The notes: generated by a model not told the origin, from the sequence alone. Positions 53,582 through 62,047 are shown, counted from the stretch's first letter. The stretch: 64,000 nt of DNA from Fen-1362 sp964597035 (GCA_964597035.1 CAZQWM010000002.1:135912-199911), one strand, 5' to 3'. Numbers and translations are program-made.

Positions 53582-54196
53582 TCAAATCTTCCTGAAACAC
53601 CCTGTCACTTCGCCGATTATGCGAACGCTCTCGTCGTCCTTTTTGAACTGCATTGTCTTATACTCCCCTGCCCTGTTAGCCGGCTCAAGCGCTATCCGGT
53701 TCCGCCGTATGTGTATTCTCTTGACGGTCGCCTCATCGTTCACCATTGCCACGCCTATCCTGCCGTTGCCGATTTGCGCTCCGCCCCGGACCACCACAAA
53801 ATCTCCGTCCATAATCCCCGCTTCGCTCATACTGTCGCCGGCCACTTTCAGAACGAACACATCATCTGCCTTGCCGAACAGTCCCCTCAAATCCACATAC
53901 CCTTCGATATTCTCTTCTGCCAGTATCGGCGTCCCCGCCGCCACCCTCCCTATCACAGGAACCCCTTCGCACTGTTTCGTCCTGTCTATATACGCCTTTG
54001 AAAGTCTCAGGCCCCTGTGCCCCCCGCAATTTGTCAGGTACCCTTTCTTCTTCAGGTAGCTCACTAATTGATACGCCGCGTTCTGCGCCATCCCGAAATG
54101 CCTCGATATTTCACGCTGGCTCGGCGGGTCGTTCCTTCGCAGCCGTCCCTCGATATAGCTCAGAACTTTTTGCTGTTTCCCTGTCAGCGATTCCAT
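53582..54196 (-). CDS. lexA: LexA repressor
   Basis: 204 residues from ATG 54196 (MESLTGKQQKVLSYIEGRLR). The frame extends to 54217, but that stretch overlaps the promoter. The N-terminal winged HTH is PSQREISRHFGMAQNAAYQL. The cleavage site is Ala87-Gly88 (GRVAAGTP), with Ser122 (AGDSMSEAG) and Lys159 (EATVKRI) as catalytic dyad. It should repress its own operon until RecA-stimulated self-cleavage after DNA damage. It heads lexA-DUF72-umuD-umuC. Confidence 0.94.
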   Translation of the reverse strand: MESLTGKQQKVLSYIEGRLRRNDPPSQREISRHFGMAQNAAYQLVSYLKKKGYLTNCGGHRGLRLSKAYIDRTKQCEGVPVIGRVAAGTPILAEENIEGYVDLRGLFGKADDVFVLKVAGDSMSEAGIMDGDFVVVRGGAQIGNGRIGVAMVNDEATVKRIHIRRNRIALEPANRAGEYKTMQFKKDDESVRIIGEVTGCFRKI

Positions 54197-54204
54197 ACCA
54201 TTGC

Positions 54205-54233
54205 AATATATGGTCATATGACCATACTGTCAA
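54205..54233 (-). promoter_or_regulatory. lexA promoter with palindromic candidate LexA operator
   Basis: On the minus strand: -35 TTGACA (54233-54228), 17-bp spacer, -10 TATATT (54210-54205). The perfect 18-bp palindrome TATGGTCATATGACCATA (54209-54226) fills the spacer and touches the -10 box, so a bound repressor would block RNA polymerase. The ATG lies 8 nt after the -10 box. Confidence 0.8.
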
Positions 54234-54318
54234 CAACTTTTTTTCCTCTCTCTTTCTACCATACCTGCTGGCGCAGCGCGGTGATTTCCCCTGTCTTACC
54301 TCGATTCAACAATTATTC

Positions 54319-54348
54319 TTGCCCTCCAAAACTGCTGCCGGTTATAAT
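54319..54348 (+). promoter_or_regulatory. Predicted promoter of the secretin-like lipoprotein gene
   Basis: -35 TTGCCC (54319-54324), 18-bp spacer, -10 TATAAT (54343-54348). The ATG is 6 nt downstream, with no RBS, so the transcript is probably leaderless. Confidence 0.55.
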
Positions 54349-54354
54349 TATTGT

Positions 54355-55101
54355 ATGACTAAGTTGTCTGTTACCATTATCTCTGCCTTCCTTTTGCTGA
54401 CAGGATGTCAGGATACGGCATCGCAAAGCCAGTACGACCGCATCTCGCGCGAAATCGAGCAGTCCAAACGAGAAGCCGAATCTGCTTCCATCGGAGACAA
54501 TATAAAGATAACGGTGAACCTGCTCACCACAAATGCCACTGACAGCTTTGCTGTCGATTCACTCTGGCAGTACGTCGATGAAAATATCGTCATTGCCAAA
54601 CAGCCGCAAGTCCTCAATCGCTCCGGCCTCAAAATTGGTGTCGCCGGCGAAAATTTCAAAGTGCGGCTGGACATCACCAAACAGCAGCTTAAGTCATCTG
54701 AAGAGACCGAACTTTTTGTCGTCCTTGCCGATGGCGCGACCGGCTACATTAACATTGGCAAAGAAATCCTTATCCCCCGCTTTTTCTATTCAGGCCGGTG
54801 GTATACCTCCGTGGGATATGACTTCCGACAGGCCGGCAGGTCCTTGCAAGTTACCGCCAGAAAACTGCCCTCTGGCTTGATTGATATGGAATTAACCCCG
54901 GTCTTCTCAAAATTCTTAACCGATGGCGGCAACCTGGAGCTGACAGAGCTTTCAACAAGGGTCACCGCACAACCCGGACAAACACTCGTCATAGGGGGTA
55001 GCGATAGTTCCGAGGACAACGTGGCTACCGCTTTATTAAGTTACGCCAAACAAAGCGAAAAAAAACAAACTCTTATTACCGTCACACCACACGTTCAATA
55101 A
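54355..55101 (+). CDS. Lipoprotein with secretin-like C-terminal segment
   Basis: 248 residues from ATG 54355. The reading frame extends upstream to 53998 but crosses lexA and the promoter. The signal ends in lipobox LLTGC. The C-terminal part has ELSTRVTAQPGQTLVIGG and a final TLITVTPHVQ, which resemble the strand pattern of type II/III secretins around GQTLVIGGL and ITPHIV. The protein is too short to form a secretin pore, so it may be a secretin-related fragment or a pilotin-like protein. It is divergent from lexA. Confidence 0.7.
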   Translation: MTKLSVTIISAFLLLTGCQDTASQSQYDRISREIEQSKREAESASIGDNIKITVNLLTTNATDSFAVDSLWQYVDENIVIAKQPQVLNRSGLKIGVAGENFKVRLDITKQQLKSSEETELFVVLADGATGYINIGKEILIPRFFYSGRWYTSVGYDFRQAGRSLQVTARKLPSGLIDMELTPVFSKFLTDGGNLELTELSTRVTAQPGQTLVIGGSDSSEDNVATALLSYAKQSEKKQTLITVTPHVQ

Positions 55102-55261
55102 TCATACGCAAAATGAAAACCAGCCAAAAGGCAAAGTGGTATTATGGGAAGTATATTGACTATGAATACTCGTCTTGGGAAAGATATCCCGCGTAACAGT
55201 TATCCATCCAGAGTGATAGTAATTCCCCCCTTTTCTGATGACGCCGAACGCAAAGTTGCCG
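55102..55261 (+). other. Intergenic region
   Basis: 160 nt after the lipoprotein gene. No gene, RNA or clear terminator was recognised; it separates the lipoprotein from a possible small gene on the other strand. Confidence 0.3.
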
Positions 55262-55444
55262 TTATGACAACGACTCTATCAATTCCTTTAGCAGCGGGTC
55301 GTCACAGCAGCGGCGAAGCTCAACACTAAGATACTCTAAGTAATCCTGCCCGTTGATACCTAAGGGCTGCTGCCATTGTTCGAATCGCTTCTGAATTCGG
55401 CGTGCATGCTCCTGTGCCCACTGTTGTTTCTGGCTGTCTAACAT
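55262..55444 (-). CDS. Possible small hypothetical protein, 60 residues
   Basis: The frame from ATG 55444 encodes a charged helical protein (MLDSQKQQWAQEHARRIQKR) ending in CCDDPLLKELIESLS. The frame continues upstream to 55603, but a promoter-like sequence lies inside that stretch, so the shorter start is preferred. No family is recognised. Confidence 0.4.
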   Translation of the reverse strand: MLDSQKQQWAQEHARRIQKRFEQWQQPLGINGQDYLEYLSVELRRCCDDPLLKELIESLS

Positions 55445-55523
55445 CCTTTTTACAGCCCTCCAAACATACTCACCCCGCAATCTTCTGGCGGGGGTCCGCC
55501 ACTGGCGGTATGGACAACAGATT

Positions 55524-55551
55524 ACCATATCTCTTTTGCCGCTTTTGTCAA
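55524..55551 (-). promoter_or_regulatory. Predicted promoter for the small gene at 55262-55444
   Basis: On the minus strand: -35 TTGACA (55551-55546), 16-bp spacer, -10 TATGGT (55529-55524). Confidence 0.4.
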
Positions 55552-55632
55552 CTCTTTTTTTGGCAATTCGAACATCCCGAAGGTCTTGGATTTTTGGTTT
55601 CAACTTCCCTGTTTTGGCCGTATGATGTTCAT

Positions 55633-56175
55633 ATGCTCGACAGAGGACTTGTGCAGATTTATACCGGCGACGGCAAGGGCAAGACGACCGCTGCTTTCGG
55701 CCTTGCGCTGCGCGCAGCGGGCCAGGGCAACAAAGTCCTGATATATCAATTCCTCAAACCTGACTCGCTGGATATCGGTGAGCGCTTCGCGCTGCGAATA
55801 GGCGGCATCAGGATAAGGGTCGAGGCGATGGACATCCCCTGGGATATGACAAAATCCCCGAACGACCCGCAGGCCGTGGCAGCGGCCCAGGCCGCAATTC
55901 ACGACGCACTAAAACGTCTTACAGAAACCGCCGAGAAACGATTTTACGACGTCCTGATACTCGATGAAATCGTCTATTGCCTTTCAAAAGGCCTGGCAAC
56001 GCTCGAAGATGTGAAGCAGCTTATCGACAAACGGGACAGCCGGGTTGAGATTGTCCTGACAGGCCGCGGCGCAACACCCGAACTGCTCGCCCTCGCCGAC
56101 CTCGTCACCGAAATGAAGAATATCAAGCATCCGCTCGATAGCGGCACGCGTGCAAGGCAGGGTATCGAGTTTTAG
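55633..56175 (+). CDS. cobO: Cob(I)alamin adenosyltransferase, CobO type
   Basis: 180 residues from ATG 55633 (MLDRGLVQIYTGDGKGKTTA). The P-loop GDGKGKTTAAFGLALRAAG (12-30) is the inverted ATP-binding loop of CobA/CobO. Walker B-like LILDEIVYCLSKG and the ending LTGRGATPELLALADLVTEM are typical. It adenosylates cob(I)alamin for B12-dependent enzymes. A possible -10 box TATGAT (55621-55626) lies 6 nt before the ATG, and no RBS is visible, so this gene may be leaderless. Confidence 0.92.
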   Translation: MLDRGLVQIYTGDGKGKTTAAFGLALRAAGQGNKVLIYQFLKPDSLDIGERFALRIGGIRIRVEAMDIPWDMTKSPNDPQAVAAAQAAIHDALKRLTETAEKRFYDVLILDEIVYCLSKGLATLEDVKQLIDKRDSRVEIVLTGRGATPELLALADLVTEMKNIKHPLDSGTRARQGIEF

Positions 56176-56188
56176 ATATTTACCTTTG

Positions 56189-56216
56189 TTGACAATCGGC
56201 CGTGATTGCTTATGCT
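56189..56216 (+). promoter_or_regulatory. Predicted promoter of ispD
   Basis: -35 TTGACA (56189-56194), 16-bp spacer, -10 TATGCT (56211-56216). The ispD start is 36 nt further, with GGAG 10 nt before it. Confidence 0.5.
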
Positions 56217-56252
56217 TTGGCAAATTAATTAATTTCACGGAGTTTTTATGCT

Positions 56253-56993
56253 ATGTCTGCAAATACAGCAGCGATAATTTGTGCGGCCGGGCCTGGCAGC
56301 AGATTCGGCGGAAAAAGGAAAAAACAATTCGTCGACGTCGCCGGACGTGCGGCGTTTCTAAGAAGCGTCGAGCTTTTCGCCAATCGTGACGACATCAAAC
56401 AAATCCTGCTCGCAATCCCACAGGATGACGAAGAGCTTGTGACGGTCAGATGGGGGGCGAATCTTTCGCTGTTCAACGTCAAGGTTTTCTTCGGCGGCCG
56501 GACCCGCTTCGAGACCGTCAATAAGGCCATAAAGCTTTTGAAGGAAGATATAAAGCTTGTGGTAATCCACGATGCCGCCCGCTGCTGCGTGACGACGAAG
56601 TGGGTCGACGACGTTATTAAAGCTGCGCAACAAAGCGGTGCCGCAATTCTGGCATCTCCCGTGTCCGCAACCCTTAAAGAAGTCAAAGACAACGTCATAG
56701 TCAAAACCGTTGACCGGACGGCCCTCTATGAAGCCCAGACACCGCAGGTATTCGAAGTGTCGCTGTTGAAAAAGGCCCACGAAAAAGCCGACAAGACCGA
56801 TACCACAAAAATCAGCGATGATTCGCAATTAGTCGAGGCCCTTGGGCAGGCGGTCTCGATTGTCGAGACCGATTCCTCCAACATCAAAATTACCCATCCC
56901 GCCGACGTCGCAATAGCCGAGGCAATCCTGAAAACCCGCCCCCTGCCCAAAAAAGAGGGCTACATCGGCCCGTATGCCGAGGCACAGTGGTGA
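56253..56993 (+). CDS. ispD: 2-C-methyl-D-erythritol 4-phosphate cytidylyltransferase
   Basis: 246 residues. IspD joins CTP and MEP in the non-mevalonate isoprenoid pathway. Motifs are AAIICAAGPGSRFGG (CTP binding), VVIHDAARCCVT, EAQTPQVFEV, SDDSQLVEALG and SNIKITHPADVAIAEAIL. The conserved HDAARPxV reads HDAARCCV, a mild change. It converges with the HNH-AP2 gene 35 nt away. Confidence 0.93.
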   Translation: MSANTAAIICAAGPGSRFGGKRKKQFVDVAGRAAFLRSVELFANRDDIKQILLAIPQDDEELVTVRWGANLSLFNVKVFFGGRTRFETVNKAIKLLKEDIKLVVIHDAARCCVTTKWVDDVIKAAQQSGAAILASPVSATLKEVKDNVIVKTVDRTALYEAQTPQVFEVSLLKKAHEKADKTDTTKISDDSQLVEALGQAVSIVETDSSNIKITHPADVAIAEAILKTRPLPKKEGYIGPYAEAQW

Positions 56994-57028
56994 GCGTGTT
57001 ATAACCCCGGCTGATTTTCAGGCTTCAA

Positions 57029-57721
57029 TTATATACGGGCATATAGCAGGCCTGAGCATATCTTCGCCGGCAACCCCTTCAACCAGGCCCACCCCTTGCC
57101 AATCCTCGCAAATAACGCCTTCGATTCCTCACTCTCAGGCGGAAAGTTCAACCTCGCAAACTCACCATGATATTTTTTGGCCGCCTTGTCGTATGTCTTC
57201 GCTGCCTCTATTTCGCTGTCGTATCTCCCGAGCCAAATCCTTTTCCCATTATGCAAAATCGAACATGACCAGTTACCTTGGGGCTTGTAAAAATGTACAC
57301 CGACAAATTCCGAACTGGCGTTTCTTCTCTTTCGTCTGTTGCGCATATTTTCTGCTCGCGTCGCAAATCGCAGATTGCTCCTGCGATTATCCAACGATTT
57401 ACAGTTTCTGTGGTCAACGAATCTGCCGTCCTTCGGCTGCATTATCTCCCTGTGCATAGAGACAAGCGTTGTTTTGTGGGGACGGATCAATTTGAGTCGA
57501 ACCGCGTATAAATTTTGGCCGCTATTCCCATTTCCATACACAACCCATTTGTATTTCCTCAGCCGGTAATAATCCTCCTCGTCTAAAATCGTCCACACCC
57601 CTTCGCCCAAGTAAATTCGTCGAAACGTGTAACCGAACTTGCAGTATCGATACAGCATCACAGGCCAAACAAAAAGACGGTCAAGCCAGCTCAGTATCCT
57701 ATTTGTTAAATTAGCTCTCAT
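57029..57721 (-). CDS. HNH endonuclease-like protein with AP2 domain
   Basis: 230 residues. The centre has an HNH-type nuclease motif (SMHREIMQPKDGRFVDHRN, then SNLRFATRAENMRN). This is followed by an AP2 DNA-binding domain of about 60 residues (SSEFVGVHFYKPQGNWSCSI, RIWLGRYDSEIEAAKTYDKA). The combination is typical of free-standing homing endonucleases. The N-terminal 60 residues are hydrophobic/aromatic and unassigned. It is not inside an intron as far as can be seen. Confidence 0.88.
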   Translation of the reverse strand: MRANLTNRILSWLDRLFVWPVMLYRYCKFGYTFRRIYLGEGVWTILDEEDYYRLRKYKWVVYGNGNSGQNLYAVRLKLIRPHKTTLVSMHREIMQPKDGRFVDHRNCKSLDNRRSNLRFATRAENMRNRRKRRNASSEFVGVHFYKPQGNWSCSILHNGKRIWLGRYDSEIEAAKTYDKAAKKYHGEFARLNFPPESEESKALFARIGKGWAWLKGLPAKICSGLLYARI

Positions 57722-58388
57722 AATCCGCTCCCTTGTCCCCGAGTGTCTGCTAACTTGGCAGGCAACAGGGGACCCAGTTTAAATCCCAATTCCCATATCC
57801 GAAATTTTATCTTGCCTGCCCTTCCTGCCCCGGTAATTCGTTGGCCGGGCGAATGTCGTACTCGGGGGCCTACTCTTGGCGTGACACTTGCCCCTCAGGG
57901 GCGATATGCGTGCACTGCTGTGCTGAATTGGTTTGCAGTTAAGTGTGTGTTGTCGTTTCCACGAACCACCAACTACAATCAACCAACTCCGTCGGCCTCC
58001 TGGCCCGACGAGTGCGTATTATACCATACCTCCTTAAAAGTTCAATAAATATCTAACTATTATAACAATTTTTCCCTCTCCCTAACTGCTTGTAATTATG
58101 GTGGTTATGGTCATTCGAATGTCTGATAAGGCACAAAAATACTGTGAGAAAAGCAAAAAGTTGCCCCTCGCTCGGCAGTCATTCTTTGAAAATCAACCAA
58201 TACCCCCCTGCCGAAGGCAATTATCTCTCAAATCTTAAATCTCTTTCTTGCGTGTGTCGGGATGATTCTATGTCTAACCTCCGCCGATTGGCGGAACTCT
58301 GAAGCACTGTGTCGTTCGGAAGAGGTTTCCGAGTAATAGCGTGGCGGTTGTTTTGTGAGCATTTTACTGTTAGGCCCAAAATATTTTT
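57722..58388 (+). other. Long intergenic region left of the restriction-modification gene
   Basis: About 670 nt without a recognised gene. It holds one copy of a 19-nt sequence (57850-57868) that recurs right of the RM gene, and a perfect TCCGCC-GATT-GGCGGA hairpin around 58285. The right part is A+T-richer. It may be the edge of an acquired segment. Confidence 0.45.
57850..57868. repeat. Direct repeat left of the RM gene
   Basis: CGAATGTCGTACTCGGGGG matches the copy at 61295-61313 with one mismatch. TGCCTGCCCT also precedes both copies at slightly different distances. Confidence 0.6.
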
Positions 58389-60932
58389 TTATTCTTGGTA
58401 TGGCCCCAGAAATCTTTTGCCGTTGAAGTGAACGAGATGATCGGGATTATCTGCTACCCATACCTCTGTTTCCCACGATATTTCACTCAGATACTTAGCC
58501 ATCAATCTCTTGGTCGGAAAGGCCGTAACATATACCAACTTGTCTTTCACCTGCTCAAATAACTTACTCAACTCGCCTCTTCTCTTAGCGTCGACTGGCC
58601 CATGACTTGTCACAACTTCAACAACAACGACCCATTGCTTTTCTGTATAGTAAATCATTAAATCGGGCATTTTCCCATGCGAATCAACTTCGACCCTGAG
58701 CTTCTTGAACACATTTAAATCTGCGTGTTTCCATTTTCCACCAGTGTCTCCGATGTAAATCACCTTTCCTCCCGGCGTGAAACGCGGACAGAACTCCATG
58801 ACCACGCTCCGCAAGAGTTCATTGTGACTTCCCGGCGTCAGTTCAACATGCATACCGTCAGGCAGTTGCACTGGTATTTTCGTCATCTCCCTATCACGTG
58901 CATACTTCTTTGCTAAAGTGCCTTTACGGTTCAAATACTCTCGTAAATGAGTATCCCATTTCTTCATTCCATACATTTTCAGCAACTCGAACGCTGATGG
59001 CTCTATTTGATAGCAGCACTTTGGGCTATTTACAGAGCGTTCGGGATCGTCCGGATTTGCGATTGCAAGACCCGCGTCAACGAATTGATGCATTGTTTGT
59101 CTTCGGAAAGTTTCTCGCGTATTAGGTGCGTATGCTACTCCATAATGCTCAAGGCAAAATGTCATAATTGGCGTGATGCCCATAAGAGGTTGTTCTGCCA
59201 GGGACCATGCTTTTGTGGGCGTCATGTTAAGCAATGCAAGAAGCGTTAGTCCAGACCTATCATTTAATTGCGCTCGAGGAAATCCTAAGGTTTTAAGTAT
59301 TAATAATGCTTCCTCTTTCTTTATCTTTGCTTTTACAGGATCAGGTGTAGTTGAATTAGACATCGTGTGTAACTCCTTTTCGATAAGATCGTCTATCTCT
59401 TTCTGACTCGGAAAGCTATCGCCCACATAGCTGCCTATTCGCTCTAGTGTTTCTCTGCTCGGATACCTAAGCATTTGTATATCGGCTGCGTTTACTTGGG
59501 TGTGTCCACTGAAATGACGGAAGTAGATATCCACCAGAGTAGAAGATAAAAAAACTGCCAGTCCCTTGGCCAACTTTTCACTAAGGCCACTACCATTTGC
59601 ATGCATTACGTTCAGATGGTTTTCGAAAGCTACGTATTCTGCGGTAATTCTTGTAGGGTCATATATAGCCGTGACGATTCGGCGCACTTCTTCTTTTGGT
59701 GAGAATCTTTTCACTACCGTGTAATAACCATCCCCAGGCATAAGAAATTTGCCCGTTTTCTCAGTCATGACAAAAAAATTGGGCTTCTTAATCGTATCCT
59801 TAGGCCACTCAAGAAATCCAGAGCTGAAGTGGGCCGGGTAAAGCAAGGGAACACATCTGTTTTCCTTGTCCCATCTGAGATTATCTTCACAACGAAAATC
59901 AACAACTCTCCCAGTAGATGCCTCGATTCCAATTTCGGACAGGGAATATGGTAGCGATTTTAACCTGTCAATTGCATAATCATCGATGTCATTTGCAGCA
60001 ATGTGCACAATGCAGTCACCTGACTCATCTCGAACCACCTCTCCATAATTTACATTGCGCAATGTGATATTCTCGAAGTCAGAACCATGGCTTCCCGTTA
60101 TTGTCACCTGTCCTCGTCTGCATCCTTTGATTGCATGGAGGATAACGTTCTCCTGTAGAACCTCGTCGTCCCTGAATGCTTCTTCCCTCGATTCAAATGT
60201 ATGTATTTTTTTGAGCGTTATGGTGTCAAAAAAAGCTTTCCTGAAATGCCTAAAATATGGTCCATTGCAGAAGCTTCGTGGTACAATTGCGACCAATTCC
60301 CCTTTAGGCTCCAACAATTTAACGGCAATACCCATAAACCCAGCGTATAAGTTTCCTGTCTTTATTCCCATTTTCTCGAAAAGCGATCTGTATTCCGAAT
60401 CACTTCGAATTTTCTTATAAGGCGGGTTCATTATCACGTGAGTGAACGATTTTTTCGCCGTCTTTTCTAAAAGTGATGACGATAACATTGCGCCTGCCGC
60501 TTTGACAAAATCCTCCTTGAGGATTTCTGCCCCGAAACTGATGCCAGCCGCAGAAGCGGACTTCCGACATTCCGCAACGGTCAGATTAAGTTCATCAAAG
60601 AGTATAGATTCCAACTCATACGCAGTAACCTCGATAGAGCAGTGTTTAAAAGTCCGACTGCAAAACTCTTCTGTGAAAGCGGCTATAAGCGATCCTATTC
60701 CTGCTCCCGCATCGAGAAGTCGGATGTTTCTGTATTCTTTCTGCTGGAACAGAGAAGCCATGAACTTGGCGACCGGGGAAGGGGTAAGAAACTGCCCTAA
60801 TCTTGCTTTTCTTTCAGGATCAAGCGATATACCAACTCGTATTCTATGCAAATCTACTAGTTCTACAACAGATTTGCTAGCAATATCATCGATGATTTGA
60901 CTGGTTTGTGTAACTAAACCCACAAAGCCCAT
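58389..60932 (-). CDS. Fused restriction-modification enzyme (adenine methylase + BsuBI/PstI-type nuclease)
   Basis: 847 residues. The N-terminal half is a gamma-class adenine methyltransferase: GQFLTP (46-51), SAM motif DAGAGIGSL (74-82) and catalytic NPPYKK (169-174). Residues from about 560 match the BsuBI/PstI restriction enzyme family, with an N-terminal HTH-like part and a nuclease domain (720-847). The nuclease domain has KMPDLMIYY, EVVTSHGPVDAKRRGEL, YVTAFP and WETEVWVADNPDHLVHFNG. BsuBI and PstI cut CTGCAG, so that site is predicted. In those systems M and R are separate genes; here they are one chain. Start 60932 abuts its RBS, so a GTG 9 nt on is possible. Confidence 0.9.
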   Translation of the reverse strand: MGFVGLVTQTSQIIDDIASKSVVELVDLHRIRVGISLDPERKARLGQFLTPSPVAKFMASLFQQKEYRNIRLLDAGAGIGSLIAAFTEEFCSRTFKHCSIEVTAYELESILFDELNLTVAECRKSASAAGISFGAEILKEDFVKAAGAMLSSSLLEKTAKKSFTHVIMNPPYKKIRSDSEYRSLFEKMGIKTGNLYAGFMGIAVKLLEPKGELVAIVPRSFCNGPYFRHFRKAFFDTITLKKIHTFESREEAFRDDEVLQENVILHAIKGCRRGQVTITGSHGSDFENITLRNVNYGEVVRDESGDCIVHIAANDIDDYAIDRLKSLPYSLSEIGIEASTGRVVDFRCEDNLRWDKENRCVPLLYPAHFSSGFLEWPKDTIKKPNFFVMTEKTGKFLMPGDGYYTVVKRFSPKEEVRRIVTAIYDPTRITAEYVAFENHLNVMHANGSGLSEKLAKGLAVFLSSTLVDIYFRHFSGHTQVNAADIQMLRYPSRETLERIGSYVGDSFPSQKEIDDLIEKELHTMSNSTTPDPVKAKIKKEEALLILKTLGFPRAQLNDRSGLTLLALLNMTPTKAWSLAEQPLMGITPIMTFCLEHYGVAYAPNTRETFRRQTMHQFVDAGLAIANPDDPERSVNSPKCCYQIEPSAFELLKMYGMKKWDTHLREYLNRKGTLAKKYARDREMTKIPVQLPDGMHVELTPGSHNELLRSVVMEFCPRFTPGGKVIYIGDTGGKWKHADLNVFKKLRVEVDSHGKMPDLMIYYTEKQWVVVVEVVTSHGPVDAKRRGELSKLFEQVKDKLVYVTAFPTKRLMAKYLSEISWETEVWVADNPDHLVHFNGKRFLGPYQE

Positions 60933-61332
60933 CCTTCCGGGAAAATCTCACGGCAAATAAAACACAAAATATAAATTAGGATACATATGACTTAAACAAT
61001 CTTCAAGCATTTTCCTCCATGATTATGCAGGCAAATTCGCCAAAACATATGGCGACCCTGCTTCGCTTCCTTCTTCGCCAAGGCTATGGAGGACAGGAAA
61101 GCTACGCAGGGCGGATAAATCTTTCCTCCCCGCCTAAATCACGCCTGCGCGAGAAATTCGAGCAGTCGAAAGTAGAAAGTTGACCATTCGATAAGCACAG
61201 ACCATTTCTGCCGGTACTGGCAGTTTCCGTTGCTTGTTCAACAGTGTAAATCCGTGTTAAAAAATAAGAATTCTCTGTGTCCTCTGCCTGCCCTCGAATG
61301 TCGTAGTCGGGGGTGTGGTCGGTGGCTAAATA
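60933..61332 (+). other. Intergenic region right of the restriction-modification gene
   Basis: About 400 nt with no convincing gene. The left part is A+T-rich and should carry the RM promoter. It contains the second copy of the 19-nt repeat (61295-61313). Confidence 0.45.
61295..61313. repeat. Direct repeat right of the RM gene
   Basis: CGAATGTCGTAGTCGGGGG, same orientation as the copy at 57850-57868, one mismatch. Confidence 0.6.
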
Positions 61333-61848
61333 TTATTCTTCTATGGGTGCAAATGCCTCTTTGACTTTTGCTTTCTGCATAAAGACAACAAGCAAGACCG
61401 GGTATATTAAACCAGCTAAACGAAAGCACATCCTGACAATAAACGCGAGCAACTGCGGTTGTGACGGATTTATCCAGCCGGCCGATAGTGCGAAAAAATC
61501 TATACCCGTGTGAAGAACCCACAATAAAATTGCAACACACCCATATATAACCGAACCACGCCTCGCCCATTTTTTAAGCATTATCAGCCCCATCCCGAGT
61601 GATAATAACCAGACATACAGAATTAAACCGGCAACGTAAGTCAGCAAAACAAATAACCTGTATCCAATGGCCATACCGTAGATTTCGCCCGACATCGCTA
61701 TGCCGAATATCGTACACGGGCTGGTCAATAAAGTCAGACCACCGATAGCTATGTTCAATATACCGAATATAGTTATAGCAATCGGCTCTTTGAGCTGTTC
61801 TGTGATATCGGGCTGTATGTCTGGTTTGTCTGGATTTCCCTCACTCAT
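61333..61848 (-). CDS. Small four-helix membrane protein of unknown function
   Basis: 171 residues from ATG 61848 (MSEGNPDKPDIQPDITEQLK). A TTG at 61869 gives seven more. A polar Pro/Asp/Glu-rich N-terminus is followed by four hydrophobic helices (starting PIAITIFGILNIAIGGLTLL) and a charged tail. The layout resembles uncharacterised membrane proteins common in this phylum, but no named family is recognised. It diverges from murC. Confidence 0.7.
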   Translation of the reverse strand: MSEGNPDKPDIQPDITEQLKEPIAITIFGILNIAIGGLTLLTSPCTIFGIAMSGEIYGMAIGYRLFVLLTYVAGLILYVWLLSLGMGLIMLKKWARRGSVIYGCVAILLWVLHTGIDFFALSAGWINPSQPQLLAFIVRMCFRLAGLIYPVLLVVFMQKAKVKEAFAPIEE

Positions 61849-62047
61849 ATTCCCAAAAGCTCCCTTCAATTATTTCAGTGCGGCACTATAGCTTCCCGGC
61901 AACAACCACAAACTCATCGTCTTTCGACCTCAAGGAACCATCATATTGTCAAATGCTGCTCCAAAACAAGCTTTTTTAATTTCTTCCACCTTCCATCCTC
62001 GCTATCGCTTCGCCGGGCGTGTCGGCGGTTTCCTTAAGAATATTTAG

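Noticed and set aside
53998..54354. Upstream extension of the secretin-like lipoprotein frame
   Set aside because: It runs opposite lexA and through the promoter region; the lipoprotein signal begins at 54355.
58108..58126. Second LexA operator near ATGGTCATTCGAATG
   Set aside because: It shares only one half-site with the lexA palindrome and is not at a recognised promoter.
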